From positions 1 through 50,761 of IMG/VR virus record IMGVR_UViG_3300046821_000457: a stretch of DNA of 50,761 bases; one strand, given 5' to 3'. Within the stretch, counting starts at the first letter, position 1. Every line of letters begins with the position of its first letter. The stretch is from a virus. The notes beneath the pieces are model-generated. The model was not told where the DNA came from, ran no database searches, and was given only the letters and a program-made list of their open reading frames with translations. The translations under genes and the position numbers were made by a program. This document shows, piece after piece, positions 22,208-31,499 of the stretch.

Positions 22208-22483
22208 ATGCGCGTACAGCTTACACAGGAAATTGATGTTGCTTGGCTTTGGGCTGAGGTATTGCGTCCGGTGTTGTGGCTGTTTTCGATCATCATGTAC
22301 GTGTCCCAAGTACTTTATCCGTTTGTGATGTTGCCCTTGAGTACGTACATGATGTTGAGCGTTCCGGTGGTATTGATTGGATTGGTGTTCATCGGTACTC
22401 AACATCTACTAGCCAAGTATGATTTTAATCTGGGCTTTCTCTGGGTGTGGTGCGTGTCACTAGGGTTAATGTATTGGTTTTGA
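22208..22483 (+). CDS. Small predicted membrane protein
   Basis: This 91-residue protein is mostly hydrophobic, with three probable helices: VLRPVLWLFSIIMYVSQVLY, LSVPVVLIGLVFIG and FLWVWCVSLGLMYWF. It starts directly after the previous stop codon, so the membrane genes are co-translated. It could be holin-like, but its position far from the endolysin argues against that. Confidence 0.55.
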   Translation: MRVQLTQEIDVAWLWAEVLRPVLWLFSIIMYVSQVLYPFVMLPLSTYMMLSVPVVLIGLVFIGTQHLLAKYDFNLGFLWVWCVSLGLMYWF

Positions 22484-22498
22484 AAAGGGCAAACGATT

Positions 22499-23704
22499 AT
22501 GAGTGATTTAGTGATTCGTGAAGGTACTCGACTGGCAAATAATAAACATAAAGATCAGTTGGTAAAGGATTTTAAAGAGTTATCGTTTTTTTATCCGGTA
22601 GCGGCGGTGGCATCTTTTTTAGCGTCGTTGTTTTTTGTGCTTAATATTTCTATTGGTGGGCGTTGGGATTGGTCATTATGGACGGTGAATGATTGGGCGG
22701 GGGTGACGTTTGCAGTATTGGGCTGTGTGGCGATTACCGCAGGGGAGTACTTTCTGTATCGCTCTGGTGTCTTAAATCCCTGGATACTGTTACTCAAGGC
22801 AGTACTGATCTCGTTTAATTTATCCACTGAGATTTTTAATATGATGGAGCGTGAGGATGTGACCGTCCGTGCTCGATCTGAAAGTAGTGCAGTGTATCAG
22901 GCTACGGTCAATCAGATTAATCAACCTGTGGTAGTCAGCTCTAATAATGGTTTAGAACAGGCCCACTCACGCAAAGCTAAAGCTGAGTATGAGTTATCGG
23001 TTTGCAGTCGTTATAAAAATGAAGATCAGCGTGTACGTTGTGTACGTATCGAGACGGGTAATGTAAAAGCGGCGGAAGCCTCTATTACTACATTACAACA
23101 ACAAGAACAATCAGCAGCGGCACTGGCAGTAGAGGCTAAAACTAAGCTGATTGATAAAGCTCAAGATTTAAGTCATCAGGATGAGATGTATAACGCAGGT
23201 ATTAAACTGGTGGCTGAGAAGGGCGGGGTTAGTCATCAGTCTGCCTCGTTTTTGTTGATGGGTTTATTGATTGTGACTTTTACAGGCGCTTTTATGTTTT
23301 TAGGTTGGTTGATGAATTGTATTGAGTATGCGTTGCGCTTGAAAGGCTTTGATACTAAGGGCAACTCACTAGCACATGAATCTGCTGTCCCTGTTACTTC
23401 AACAGCTAGTCAAGTACCAGTAGGTGTAGATTATTCCGCATCAACCTCTGAAACGGAAGCGCAGGTATTAGAAAAGGTTTATCAGAATTATGTGGCTGAA
23501 TCGACCTTACCCACTACCTTTAGACCTCAAAAGACTTGGTTATCTCAGCAACTAGCACACTATCAAGTACATAAAAAGATTGAGGATATACAGGCGTTGA
23601 TTAGTCAGTGGATGGAGCGTGCTTATCAAGAGGGTGTGATGATAGTCAATCCTGATTTTAAAGAAGGCAAAAATGTACCTAAGTACGTTCGCAAGATGGT
23701 GTAA
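22499..23704 (+). CDS. Membrane protein with central coiled coil
   Basis: This 401-residue protein has three N-terminal helices (FFYPVAAVASFLASLFFVL, WAGVTFAVLGCVAITAGEYF and ILLLKAVLISFNLS), a soluble middle and a fourth helix (ASFLLMGLLIVTFTGAFMFL). The middle, about residues 120-245, is rich in Ala, Glu and Gln and predicts a coiled coil, with Cys residues in CSRYKNEDQRVRC. The cytoplasmic tail ends YVRKMV. AAGGG precedes the ATG. It is the last gene before a strong terminator. Its architecture suggests a membrane sensor or exclusion protein, but it belongs to no family I recognise. Confidence 0.6.
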   Translation: MSDLVIREGTRLANNKHKDQLVKDFKELSFFYPVAAVASFLASLFFVLNISIGGRWDWSLWTVNDWAGVTFAVLGCVAITAGEYFLYRSGVLNPWILLLKAVLISFNLSTEIFNMMEREDVTVRARSESSAVYQATVNQINQPVVVSSNNGLEQAHSRKAKAEYELSVCSRYKNEDQRVRCVRIETGNVKAAEASITTLQQQEQSAAALAVEAKTKLIDKAQDLSHQDEMYNAGIKLVAEKGGVSHQSASFLLMGLLIVTFTGAFMFLGWLMNCIEYALRLKGFDTKGNSLAHESAVPVTSTASQVPVGVDYSASTSETEAQVLEKVYQNYVAESTLPTTFRPQKTWLSQQLAHYQVHKKIEDIQALISQWMERAYQEGVMIVNPDFKEGKNVPKYVRKMV

Positions 23705-23776
23705 AGTAGGCTAACTGACTTTGGTGGTTAGTTCACAGACAATTACCTCTTTCGCCCTGTGGGTAAACGTCATTCA

Positions 23777-23803
23777 GCGGGAGCTTTACTCCCGCTTTTT
23801 TTT
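23777..23803 (+). terminator. Rho-independent terminator
   Basis: GCGGGAG (23777-23783) pairs with CTCCCGC (23789-23795) around a 5-nt loop and is followed by eight T residues. It ends the operon that starts at 20061. Confidence 0.93.
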
Positions 23804-23845
23804 GTGCATTAATAAATATAAGTATATGATTTAAAAAGGTATTTT

Positions 23846-24073
23846 ATGTTAATGTGGCACTTGGTGAGGGTCATGCTGGGGTTTTTCATTATGCTGGTTG
23901 GTTGTTTGTTAATACCTACCCTCAAATGGTTTCCGGTACTTGCGCTGTGTTTTGGAGGGTGGGCCATATGTGGAGGATGGGAGTGGCGCGTATCTTTATT
24001 TGATCAATCCAATAAACCGCTGTTAGTAGGTATCGTGAGTAGTGTCATAGGGGGTCTGTCGTTATTAATTTGA
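23846..24073 (+). CDS. Small predicted membrane protein
   Basis: This 75-residue protein has about three hydrophobic segments, VRVMLGFFIMLVGCLLIPTL, LALCFGGWAICGGW and LLVGIVSSVIGGLSLLI. AAAGG lies upstream of the ATG at a short distance. It is monocistronic between a terminator and a promoter. The function is unknown. Confidence 0.55.
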   Translation: MLMWHLVRVMLGFFIMLVGCLLIPTLKWFPVLALCFGGWAICGGWEWRVSLFDQSNKPLLVGIVSSVIGGLSLLI

Positions 24074-24110
24074 ATGATCTGAAATGATCAAAAAGACTTA
24101 AGTACTTGTT

Positions 24111-24119
24111 TGTTATAAT
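24111..24119 (+). promoter_or_regulatory. Extended -10 promoter before the HTH gene
   Basis: TGTTATAAT is a perfect extended -10 element with no good -35. An interrupted repeat, TGATCTGAAATGATCA, lies about 25 bp upstream and could be a repressor site. The start codon of the HTH gene lies 28 bp downstream. Confidence 0.6.
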
Positions 24120-24146
24120 TAATAAAATAATGATAGGAGCATCCGT

Positions 24147-24368
24147 ATGCAAACAGGGCGGCGTATTGATTGGGCAACGATGTTATTGAATCTCCGGTCT
24201 AAAGGGTTATCACTGCGCAGGGTGGCACGCGCTTCTGGTATTCCCTTTACTACTCTTTCTGGATGGCAAAACTTAGGGCGTGAACCTTTGTACTCTACTG
24301 GTGACGAATTTATCAATTTTTATTGTGGTGCTCTTAAGGTTGGTAGAGATCACTTGCCCCGTTGTTAG
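24147..24368 (+). CDS. Cro/CI-like helix-turn-helix regulator
   Basis: This 73-residue protein has a helix-turn-helix in LSLRRVARASGIPFTTLSGWQ, then a short helical tail. It resembles small phage repressor or Cro-type proteins. TAGGAG precedes the ATG. It lies between the early genes and the lysis and head genes, so it may gate late gene expression. A hairpin with a T-run follows at 24393. Confidence 0.7.
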   Translation: MQTGRRIDWATMLLNLRSKGLSLRRVARASGIPFTTLSGWQNLGREPLYSTGDEFINFYCGALKVGRDHLPRC

Positions 24369-24392
24369 TGTACGTTGCTTGTACGTGATTAA

Positions 24393-24417
24393 TGTACCCC
24401 ACTAGGTACACGTTTTT
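24393..24417 (+). terminator. Terminator-like hairpin with GTACC-CACTA-GGTAC core
   Basis: TGTACC (24393-24398) pairs with GGTACA (24405-24410) across a 6-nt loop, and CGTTTTT follows. The 16-bp core GTACCCCACTAGGTAC recurs with one change at 31500-31515. Confidence 0.65.
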
Positions 24418-24470
24418 AGTCATTATGTTTGGGTATTTTAACTAATTTTTCCCATTAACTGAGCATCAAT

Positions 24471-25199
24471 ATGAGTACTAAAAACGTTATCTCTACTGCC
24501 ATTCCAGTCGTTGCTATGCTGGATCACCTGAATAAAGGCTCTGCCTTATCGGTCATCCAGCAAGTAGTGACGGCTGCTGAAACTGCCAATCAGAACTTAG
24601 ATGCAAAGTTCACTAATGAAGTCCATCAACTCAATCAAAAAGTTACAGACGCTTTGCAAAAAGCTGAAATTCTTGAGGATTTTGAGTTAGGTCAAATTGA
24701 AGAAGCATTTGCCAAGTTTGTCGAAACTGAAGGTATGCAAAATATCATTGGTCAGATGTGTATTACGGTCAATGGTCAATCGGTCAAATTATCCTCTGTT
24801 GTAGAAGCGGTACTGGATGCTGTTGAGGGCGGCAAGTGGACGTTTAATCGCAATGCTGAAGGTACTGAATTGCTTAATGCCGTACTGACCTTAACTAACG
24901 GTTCGGTGGCTACATTTGACCTTGAGCTAAGCAATGAATCTACTGCGACTGAAGCGATCTATACCGCAACGGTGTCTGATTTTAACGGCACGGGTGCGAG
25001 TGTGGAGTTCTACGGAAAGTTTACTAAATATCCGACTGTCTTAGTCGCGTTTGGGGTCAATATTACTTCGGTCGATTATGATCTAAAAGAAGCAACTAAT
25101 CTGGTGTTTGATCTAGGTGGATTGGTAGCTTGTGGGGGTACTAGTACTACTACTGACCTCAATAACGACGGTGTGGTCGGTAACGCGGGTAGCATCTAA
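24471..25199 (+). CDS. Hypothetical phage protein with calcium-loop tail
   Basis: This 242-residue protein has a helical first half (AETANQNLDAKFTNEV, then LNQKVTDALQKAEI) and a beta-rich second half ending DLNNDGVVGNAGSI. The last motif, D-x-N-x-D-G-x-V-G, is the calcium-binding loop of dockerin and EF-hand type repeats. It begins the late operon upstream of the lysis genes. A structural or decoration role is likely, but no family is recognised. Confidence 0.55.
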   Translation: MSTKNVISTAIPVVAMLDHLNKGSALSVIQQVVTAAETANQNLDAKFTNEVHQLNQKVTDALQKAEILEDFELGQIEEAFAKFVETEGMQNIIGQMCITVNGQSVKLSSVVEAVLDAVEGGKWTFNRNAEGTELLNAVLTLTNGSVATFDLELSNESTATEAIYTATVSDFNGTGASVEFYGKFTKYPTVLVAFGVNITSVDYDLKEATNLVFDLGGLVACGGTSTTTDLNNDGVVGNAGSI

Positions 25200-25201
25200 T
25201 C

Positions 25202-25651
25202 ATGGCTGAGTCTCTAGTTAATCCGGCTGAACTCCCTAGCACTAATGACGTGGTGGTGAATTACACGATTCGCCACAACGGGCTATTTTTGACGGTGCGG
25301 GAAAATTCACAGGCGACTAGAGAGGAAGTGCTCACCAATGCGCTGGATTGGGCTAATCAAGTCTCTCAACATGACCCTGATTTGGGCTGGTATGTGTTGA
25401 GATTTGACGCTCGTTCTGGCGCATTTGGGATTACTTATAGCGAACGGCTCAAGCGTCAATTGGGCTTAGGTCAATATCACTATGACATGGTATCGGGTTA
25501 TGCGTTGTCGGCTACTGACTTAGCAACGTTGCATGAATTGCTGAATAAAATGAATTCAGCCGGTGGCGTTAATGGTCTGAACTTAGGCAATGACATACTA
25601 GGTAGCGCAGGCGTAACGGTTTATCAGGAGGGTAGCAGTGGCTCGCTTTGA
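25202..25651 (+). CDS. Hypothetical phage protein
   Basis: This 149-residue protein has a beta-rich core (DVVVNYTIRHNGLFLTVREN, then GWYVLRFDARSGAFGITYSE) and a Gly/Asn-rich C-terminal tail. It starts two bases after the preceding stop codon and overlaps the endolysin gene by 14 bp. No family is recognised. Its place suggests a minor structural or lysis-accessory role. Confidence 0.5.
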   Translation: MAESLVNPAELPSTNDVVVNYTIRHNGLFLTVRENSQATREEVLTNALDWANQVSQHDPDLGWYVLRFDARSGAFGITYSERLKRQLGLGQYHYDMVSGYALSATDLATLHELLNKMNSAGGVNGLNLGNDILGSAGVTVYQEGSSGSL

Positions 25652-26408
25652 TGAGTTGTTCCCACTCTTAATTCAAGCGGAAGGAACTAAATATGTCGAC
25701 CATCCTAATGATCCGGGCAGTGCTACTAAATACGGTATCACACGCAAAACGTTAGCTGATTGGCGCGGGATTAAACCGTATTTCCAGCTTGATAAAAAGG
25801 AAGTGCGGTATCTAACGCTAGATGAAGCTAAGGCGATTTATAAAGCGCATTACTGGGATGTCATAAAAGGCGATAGTTTGCCTATTGGGGTTGATTATGT
25901 GGTGTTGGACTATGCTGTTAATTCGGGTTGCTCGCGGGCTATTAAACAGCTTCAAACGCTTTTACAAGTAAGTATTGATGGTGTCGTGGGTGATGAAACG
26001 CTATCTGCTTTAAAAAAAAGGTTGGTTACTGCTCCTGCTCTTGAAAACTTTATTACCCAATATACAGAAGCTCGCTTGAGCTTTCTGCAATCGTTAAAAC
26101 ATTGGGTGGTGTTTGGTCGAGGTTGGGGGCATAGGGTGCAGCGGGTGTCTGCAATTAGTATAAAAATGGCGCAGTCTGCTTATAAGCCTGCTCAACAACA
26201 AAGTACTTTAGGAGATTTATCTATGTTTCAATTTTTGCGTGGTCGTAAAACGTTCGCAACAGGTTTAGTCATGGTAGGTGTGGGAGTTGCTAATTTAGCA
26301 GGTTATCAAGTGCCGGGTTTTGACCCAGCGCAAGCCGGGCAATTAATTACGGAAGGGTTAGGTATTATCTTTATTCGAGCGGGTATTCGTAATGATGTAG
26401 GTGCGTAA
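25638..26408 (+). CDS. GH108 endolysin with C-terminal membrane segment
   Basis: This 256-residue muramidase of the GH108 family has the catalytic Glu15 in IQAEGTKYVD, then the family signature DPGSATKYGITRKTL and AHYWDVIKGDSLP. A PG_binding_3-like region follows with VVLDYAVNSG and IDGVVGDETLSAL. It hydrolyses the glycan chain of host peptidoglycan during lysis. The GTG start at 25638 is supported by AGGAGG. Unusually, residues about 205-245 add two hydrophobic stretches (FATGLVMVGVGVANLAGY and ITEGLGIIFIRAG), which may anchor it to the membrane until the holin acts. The holin-like gene follows immediately. Confidence 0.92.
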   Translation: MARFDELFPLLIQAEGTKYVDHPNDPGSATKYGITRKTLADWRGIKPYFQLDKKEVRYLTLDEAKAIYKAHYWDVIKGDSLPIGVDYVVLDYAVNSGCSRAIKQLQTLLQVSIDGVVGDETLSALKKRLVTAPALENFITQYTEARLSFLQSLKHWVVFGRGWGHRVQRVSAISIKMAQSAYKPAQQQSTLGDLSMFQFLRGRKTFATGLVMVGVGVANLAGYQVPGFDPAQAGQLITEGLGIIFIRAGIRNDVGA

Positions 26409-26653
26409 TGGATGCGGACTTAGAAAAGCGGGTTCGCGCCTTAGAAACTGAAATGCACGAAATTCGTTATCAAATAAAAGATAACGCAGAGCAACTCAAA
26501 GTACAGGGGCAGGATATTAAAAATCAGGGTGCAACCCTTAATAATATTCTGCACTCGATTAATACGATTAAAGCAACTTTATTTGGTGGGATAATTGTTA
26601 TTGTTGCTCAATCTGTTGGTATCGTAGAACTTTTAAAAAAAATGATCTTTTAA
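26408..26653 (+). CDS. XhlA-like holin
   Basis: This 81-residue protein combines a coiled coil (EKRVRALETEMHEIRYQIKD, continuing to about residue 50) with one C-terminal hydrophobic helix (FGGIIVIVAQSVGIVELL). That is the layout of XhlA/haemolysin-type holin components. Its ATG overlaps the endolysin stop codon (TAATG). It would permeabilise or collapse the inner membrane so that the endolysin reaches the wall. Confidence 0.75.
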   Translation: MDADLEKRVRALETEMHEIRYQIKDNAEQLKVQGQDIKNQGATLNNILHSINTIKATLFGGIIVIVAQSVGIVELLKKMIF

Positions 26654-26666
26654 TTATTAAGGGTGG

Positions 26667-27272
26667 GTGAAGGTAGTGCAACAACTGGGATTAGATCAAA
26701 TTGCACCCGCAGTTGAAATTAGTAAAACTCGTGAGTGTGATGTTTTTTTTGCTAAGTTGCGCCACTTTGCCCAAGCCTTAGTGATGCGTATTGATCCAGT
26801 GACGGGCGATGAGGTCAAGGATAATACGGATGCTGCATTAAAAGCGGGGTTAGGCAAGAATAAACGCTCTGCCGCATCAATGGCGAGTCAATACAAACAT
26901 CATCCTATTGTATTGGCAGAAATGGAGCGAGCTAAGCGAGTACTGTTTGGTAGTGCGTTAGCTACTCATGCTGAGGTAATGGGAGGATGGCGCTCACTGT
27001 TAGATATGACTATGGGACTAAAGCCAGTGGTGTTACCCATAGTTGATGATAAAGGTGAGGCGGTTATTGATCCTAAGACTAACAAGCCTGCGGCGCGAGA
27101 AGAATATATTATTAAACCTGACGTGGCTGAAAAAGTTTTAGAGAAAATGGGTAAAGCCGTGGGGCTTTTAGATAATAAAACTGATACTACTACGCAACAA
27201 TCCACCTTAATTATATCCGCTAATCCCGATATTAGTCCTGACGAGTGGGTTAAACAGTACGGCGCGTCTTAA
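26667..27272 (+). CDS. Phage terminase small subunit
   Basis: This 201-residue protein has a helical DNA-binding region with a TerS-like KNKRSAASMASQYKHHPIVL and a C-terminal interaction region ending NPDISPDEWVKQYG. GTG at 26667 follows AAGGGTG; GTG at 26676 is another possible start. Its stop codon overlaps the ATG of the large subunit. It would recognise the pac or cos site and regulate packaging. Confidence 0.78.
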   Translation: MKVVQQLGLDQIAPAVEISKTRECDVFFAKLRHFAQALVMRIDPVTGDEVKDNTDAALKAGLGKNKRSAASMASQYKHHPIVLAEMERAKRVLFGSALATHAEVMGGWRSLLDMTMGLKPVVLPIVDDKGEAVIDPKTNKPAAREEYIIKPDVAEKVLEKMGKAVGLLDNKTDTTTQQSTLIISANPDISPDEWVKQYGAS

Positions 27273-28660
27273 TGTCGATTCAATTACCGCATACTTTAAT
27301 TACCCCTCAAGTTTTATGGATGCCTAATGCTGGTCCTCAAACCGCATTAGTCAATTGTCCGGTATTTGAAGTATTTTTCGGGGGTGCGCGTGGAGGTGGT
27401 AAGACTGAGGGTATGTTGGGAGATTGGTTATTACATCAAGCTAAATATAATCAGTATGCTAAAGGCGTTTTTTTCCGGCGGACTTTGCCACAGTTAGAAC
27501 AGGTTATTGAGCGAGCCAAAAGTATCTTTACTTTAATAGGTGCTCAGTACCGCGAGCAGAAAAAAACTTTTATTTTTCCTTCTGGCGCAACTCTTAAATT
27601 CCGCTTTTTAGATAAACGCGGTGATGCTGATAATTATCAGGGGCATGAGTACACACGAATTTATCTTGAGGAAATTACCAATTGGGCTGACCCCACTGAA
27701 ATTAATAAAATGCGGGCAACTTTGCGTAGTAGTGCTGGAGTACCGTGTTGCTTACGCATGACTGGTAACCCCGGCGGGGTGGGGCATAGTTGGGTTAAGG
27801 CTCGCTTTATTGATGCAGCTCCACCGATGACGCTGATTAAAGATCAAACTAGCGGCAAGCAACGTGTCTTTATACCTTCCGTACTGGATGATAACCCGCA
27901 TTTAGATCAAGTCGAATACATGGCAACGCTGGCAGACTTAGGTAGTCCAGCACTGGTGAAGGCATGGCAAAAAGGCGACTGGAATATTATTGCGGGTGCA
28001 TTTTTGGGTGAACTCTTTGATACGTCTACGCATGTGGTTGAACCATTTACTATCCCTGCCCACTGGACACGTTGGCGTGCTATGGACTGGGGCAGTAGTA
28101 GACCTTACTGTGTACTCTGGTTTGCTCAAGACGAACAGGGCAATGTGTATGTGTACCGTGAGGCTTACGGCGTGGAGTATGACTCATCAGGAATCGTCAA
28201 ACCTAACGTCGGTACTCGTGAATCTGCCGAGGCGGTGGGGACTAAAGTACTTGAGTTAGAAGCGGCTGAGATTAAGCGCGGTATTGAAATACGCGGTAAT
28301 GTGGCTGACCCTGCTATTTGGGCTAAGAACGGTACTGAATTGAGTATTGAGGAGCATTTTAGGAAAGCGCGTTGTATTTGGCAAAAGGCTGAGACGGGTG
28401 CTGGCTCAAGGGTGCAAGGCGCTCAAGAGATTGTGCGGCGGCTGCGTAATGGTTCGTTATACTTTTTTAAAACGTGTGTCCATACGGTTAGAACGATTAG
28501 TGCTATTCCGCATAGTCCAACGAATCCTGAAGATGTGGATACTAACGCTGAGGACCATGCGTGGGATGCGCTGCGATATGGTTTGAGGCGGCGTAAAGCG
28601 TTGGCTCCTGATAAGTCAAGCTCGGCTGAGGCTGAGATGTGGTTAGAGAGGTTTGGTTAA
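27272..28660 (+). CDS. Phage terminase large subunit
   Basis: This 462-residue packaging motor and nuclease has Walker A GGARGGGKT at residues 37-45, Walker B RIYLEEIT near residue 130 and the nuclease start MDWGSS near residue 270. A late DNAEDHAWDALRYGL-like segment is also present. Length and order are those of a complete Terminase_6-type enzyme. It overlaps both neighbours (TerS and portal) by one base. It is clearly different in sequence from the TerL at 712-1923, so the window has two complete terminases of unlike lineages. Confidence 0.95.
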   Translation: MSIQLPHTLITPQVLWMPNAGPQTALVNCPVFEVFFGGARGGGKTEGMLGDWLLHQAKYNQYAKGVFFRRTLPQLEQVIERAKSIFTLIGAQYREQKKTFIFPSGATLKFRFLDKRGDADNYQGHEYTRIYLEEITNWADPTEINKMRATLRSSAGVPCCLRMTGNPGGVGHSWVKARFIDAAPPMTLIKDQTSGKQRVFIPSVLDDNPHLDQVEYMATLADLGSPALVKAWQKGDWNIIAGAFLGELFDTSTHVVEPFTIPAHWTRWRAMDWGSSRPYCVLWFAQDEQGNVYVYREAYGVEYDSSGIVKPNVGTRESAEAVGTKVLELEAAEIKRGIEIRGNVADPAIWAKNGTELSIEEHFRKARCIWQKAETGAGSRVQGAQEIVRRLRNGSLYFFKTCVHTVRTISAIPHSPTNPEDVDTNAEDHAWDALRYGLRRRKALAPDKSSSAEAEMWLERFG

Positions 28661-30522
28661 TGTCACAAGATACGGATAGCAGTGCGTTAGCGGCACGCTG
28701 GAAAACTCGAATTAAAGAGGCTTTATCCTATTGGGATAAGGACTTTAAGCGCGTTGAGCATATGCGAGCATTAGTGGGTGCTTTGGATGTTGATAATCCT
28801 AGTGATAAGACTAAGCGTGTTAATTTAATCCACTCGACTATTAAGGGTTTGTTGCCTCATGTTTATGCGCGATTGCCAGAAATAGCTATCCAGCCGAAAG
28901 AGAGTATGGATAAGAGCGAGTATGAAATGTTGCGCTCGTTTGCGACTACGCTAGAGATTGTACTCAATGAACTGCTGGAGGCTGCGAAACTCAAACGTAT
29001 TGCAAAATCAGCCACGCGGCGGGTTTTTAGTGAGGGCATTACGTGGGCTAAGGTAGGTTGGCAACGTGATATTAAGCAAGACCCGATTATTTTAAATCGG
29101 ATTGCCGATACTCAAGATAATATTTTACAGCTTCAACGTTTAATTACTGAACTGCAAGGGCAAGATACCAGTACTCATGAAGCTAAGTTGGAGGAGCTAC
29201 ATCAATTACAAAAATCATTAGAAGATGCAGTGGAAATTGTAGTAGCGGATGGGTTAGTCATTGATAATCTACGAGCTGAAGATGTAATTTTAGACCCTAC
29301 CATTACCAGTCTTGAAGACTGGGATAAGTCACGTTATATCATCCATCAAGTGCTTTTGCCACTTGAAACAGCTAAGGCTCAATATCCTGATGCATCTTTT
29401 AGTGCTACTGCCATTAATGATGAAGCGCGTCCGGTCACTCTAGCGGCACCTACCTCTTTACAAAACAATGAACGCATACGTGCTAATGAACGTATGGTGA
29501 AGATTTGGGAGGTGTGGGACAAAACGACTATGACAGTTTACACCTTGTCGGATGAAGCCGTGGATTATGTTCGTGAACCCTATCAGCCTGAAATTGTAAG
29601 TGAGGACTGGTATCCGTTTTATCCTTTAGCGTTTGAGATTACGGATAGTCGGGTTTATCCGTTCTCTGTAACTGAGTTGCTAGAACCTTTGCAGAGTGAG
29701 TACTTGGAGACACGCGAGAAGTACGCACTTCATCGTAAACGGGCTATACCTATGATGGGTGTCAGAAAAGATGCAGTCTTGCCTGAAGATGCTAGGAAAA
29801 TTAATGAAGGCGAACTGTTAGAAATGGTGAGATTGGAAGGATCACCTGACGGTAAACCGGTGCAGAATGAATTAGGCTTTATCCCGTATCCACCTATTGA
29901 TGGCTCACTGTATGACACGTCCGCTATACGCTTTGACGTTGAAATGATGAGCGGATTACAGGACGCTCAACGGGGTGCTATTGCACGACCTAAGACCGCG
30001 ACTGAAGCGGAGGTAATGCAATCGGGTTTAACCTCCCGCGTCACTGAAATGCAAGACACGATTGAGGATTGGATTGAGCAAATTGCTACGGCTGGGGCTG
30101 AGCTGGCGCTTTGGGTGATGACTAAGCCTGAGGTGGAGCGCATTGCAGGACGTGGGGCAGTGTGGCCTGAGATGGATAAGGAAACCATTTATCGTTTTGT
30201 GCGTGTGAGTGTGCGTTCTGGTACGTCAGGCAAACCTAATAAAAGCCAAGAACAACGCAACTGGGCGCAAGTGGTTCCGCTAGCTATGCAACTTATGCAA
30301 TCTGTAATGCAAGCGGAACAAGTGGGTATGCCTGAACTAGCAAACGCTCAACGGGAGTTGTTGGCTGAAACCTTACGACGTTTGGATGAGCGCTTTGATG
30401 TTGATCGTTTACTGCCTAAGTTATCTATGCAACCTACACCACAAAATACTATGCAACAGGCTCTACCACCTGAAGCCATGCAGTTATTAGCACAACAAGG
30501 GCAGTCTTTGCCTGTGAACTAG
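28660..30522 (+). CDS. Podovirus-type portal protein
   Basis: This portal candidate is about 620 residues long. It contains VNLIHSTIKGLLPHVYARLP, a coiled-coil insertion near residues 165-205, DNLRAEDVILDPTI and a late RPKTATEAEVMQSGLTSRV helix, as in P22-like portal proteins. It forms the 12-subunit ring at the head vertex through which DNA enters and leaves. ATG at 28660 overlaps the TerL stop codon. Its tail is Gln/Met/Pro-rich. Scaffold and capsid genes follow directly. Confidence 0.85.
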   Translation: MSQDTDSSALAARWKTRIKEALSYWDKDFKRVEHMRALVGALDVDNPSDKTKRVNLIHSTIKGLLPHVYARLPEIAIQPKESMDKSEYEMLRSFATTLEIVLNELLEAAKLKRIAKSATRRVFSEGITWAKVGWQRDIKQDPIILNRIADTQDNILQLQRLITELQGQDTSTHEAKLEELHQLQKSLEDAVEIVVADGLVIDNLRAEDVILDPTITSLEDWDKSRYIIHQVLLPLETAKAQYPDASFSATAINDEARPVTLAAPTSLQNNERIRANERMVKIWEVWDKTTMTVYTLSDEAVDYVREPYQPEIVSEDWYPFYPLAFEITDSRVYPFSVTELLEPLQSEYLETREKYALHRKRAIPMMGVRKDAVLPEDARKINEGELLEMVRLEGSPDGKPVQNELGFIPYPPIDGSLYDTSAIRFDVEMMSGLQDAQRGAIARPKTATEAEVMQSGLTSRVTEMQDTIEDWIEQIATAGAELALWVMTKPEVERIAGRGAVWPEMDKETIYRFVRVSVRSGTSGKPNKSQEQRNWAQVVPLAMQLMQSVMQAEQVGMPELANAQRELLAETLRRLDERFDVDRLLPKLSMQPTPQNTMQQALPPEAMQLLAQQGQSLPVN

Positions 30523-30532
30523 GAGTTTTACC

Positions 30533-31495
30533 ATGTCTGATGAAAAAATGATTGAAGGAATGTTGGGTGCTGTGAATGAGGCATTAGCGCCTGCATCAAC
30601 GGATGAGCCTGAAGCTGCACCTGTAGAAGCAGTAGAACAGGATGATGTCTCTGAAGATGTTGAAGAACAGGAAGTAGAGGAGGAACAGGATAGCTCTGAA
30701 TCTGAAGAGGAGTATGAGGGTGAACAAGGAAAGGAAAGTTTATCCTCAGACAAGAAAAAAGAAGCCGATGATACGCCACTGACTGATGAGCAAATTAAGG
30801 CGGGTTTAGCGCCTCGTGCTCAACAGCGTTTCCAGGACCTATCTGAACGAGCGGGTAAGTTTGAATCGTTACGTGCTCTATTAGATGACAGCGTGAGTAG
30901 TCCCGCTGAGTTTGTGCAACTACTGGATTTTAGCAGGGCGGTACGTAACGGACAGTTTCAACAAGCGGTTGAGATGTTAGATAGAGTACGGAATGATCTA
31001 GTACTGAGAGGGGGTATTAAGTCTGTACCTCAAAAAGATGTCTTAGATGATTTTCCCGACCTTAAGCAAGAGGTGGAGGAATTTAATTTAACACCTGAAC
31101 GGGCTTTAGAACTAGCTCGGGCGCGTAAGTTGGAGTCTGAGTATCGTCAACAGCAAGCACATGAGCAACGTAACTCTCAAGAGTTGCAACAGTATCAACA
31201 AGCTGTAGAGGTGGCAGTACAACAAGTACAGCAGTTGGAAGCTGAGTGGGCGCGTACTGATCCCGATTACAAGGCTAAGATGCAACGTTTAGCGGGGCAA
31301 ATTAGTAACATTGGTCAACAGTATCAACCTAGCCAATGGGCTGGTGTGGTGGCTATGTTGTACCAGAATTTGAGTATGCCTGCGAGCACTAAGAAACCTC
31401 AGTCGCATTTACGTCCTGCGGGTGCGGGTGGTAAATCCAAACCTGCTGAGCCTAAATCGTTGGAGGCTGCTATTGGTGCTGCACTAGGTTGGTAA
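30533..31495 (+). CDS. Acidic scaffolding-type protein
   Basis: This 320-residue protein has a very acidic first 90 residues (for example SEDVEEQEVEEEQDSSESEE) and a helical, Gln/Arg-rich rest that predicts a coiled coil (YRQQQAHEQRNSQELQQYQQ). The chain ends with a basic Lys/Pro/Ala stretch. That pattern suits head scaffolding proteins, which organise capsid assembly and are then expelled. AGGAG precedes the ATG. It lies between the portal and major capsid genes. Confidence 0.8.
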   Translation: MSDEKMIEGMLGAVNEALAPASTDEPEAAPVEAVEQDDVSEDVEEQEVEEEQDSSESEEEYEGEQGKESLSSDKKKEADDTPLTDEQIKAGLAPRAQQRFQDLSERAGKFESLRALLDDSVSSPAEFVQLLDFSRAVRNGQFQQAVEMLDRVRNDLVLRGGIKSVPQKDVLDDFPDLKQEVEEFNLTPERALELARARKLESEYRQQQAHEQRNSQELQQYQQAVEVAVQQVQQLEAEWARTDPDYKAKMQRLAGQISNIGQQYQPSQWAGVVAMLYQNLSMPASTKKPQSHLRPAGAGGKSKPAEPKSLEAAIGAALGW

Positions 31496-31499
31496 GGTT

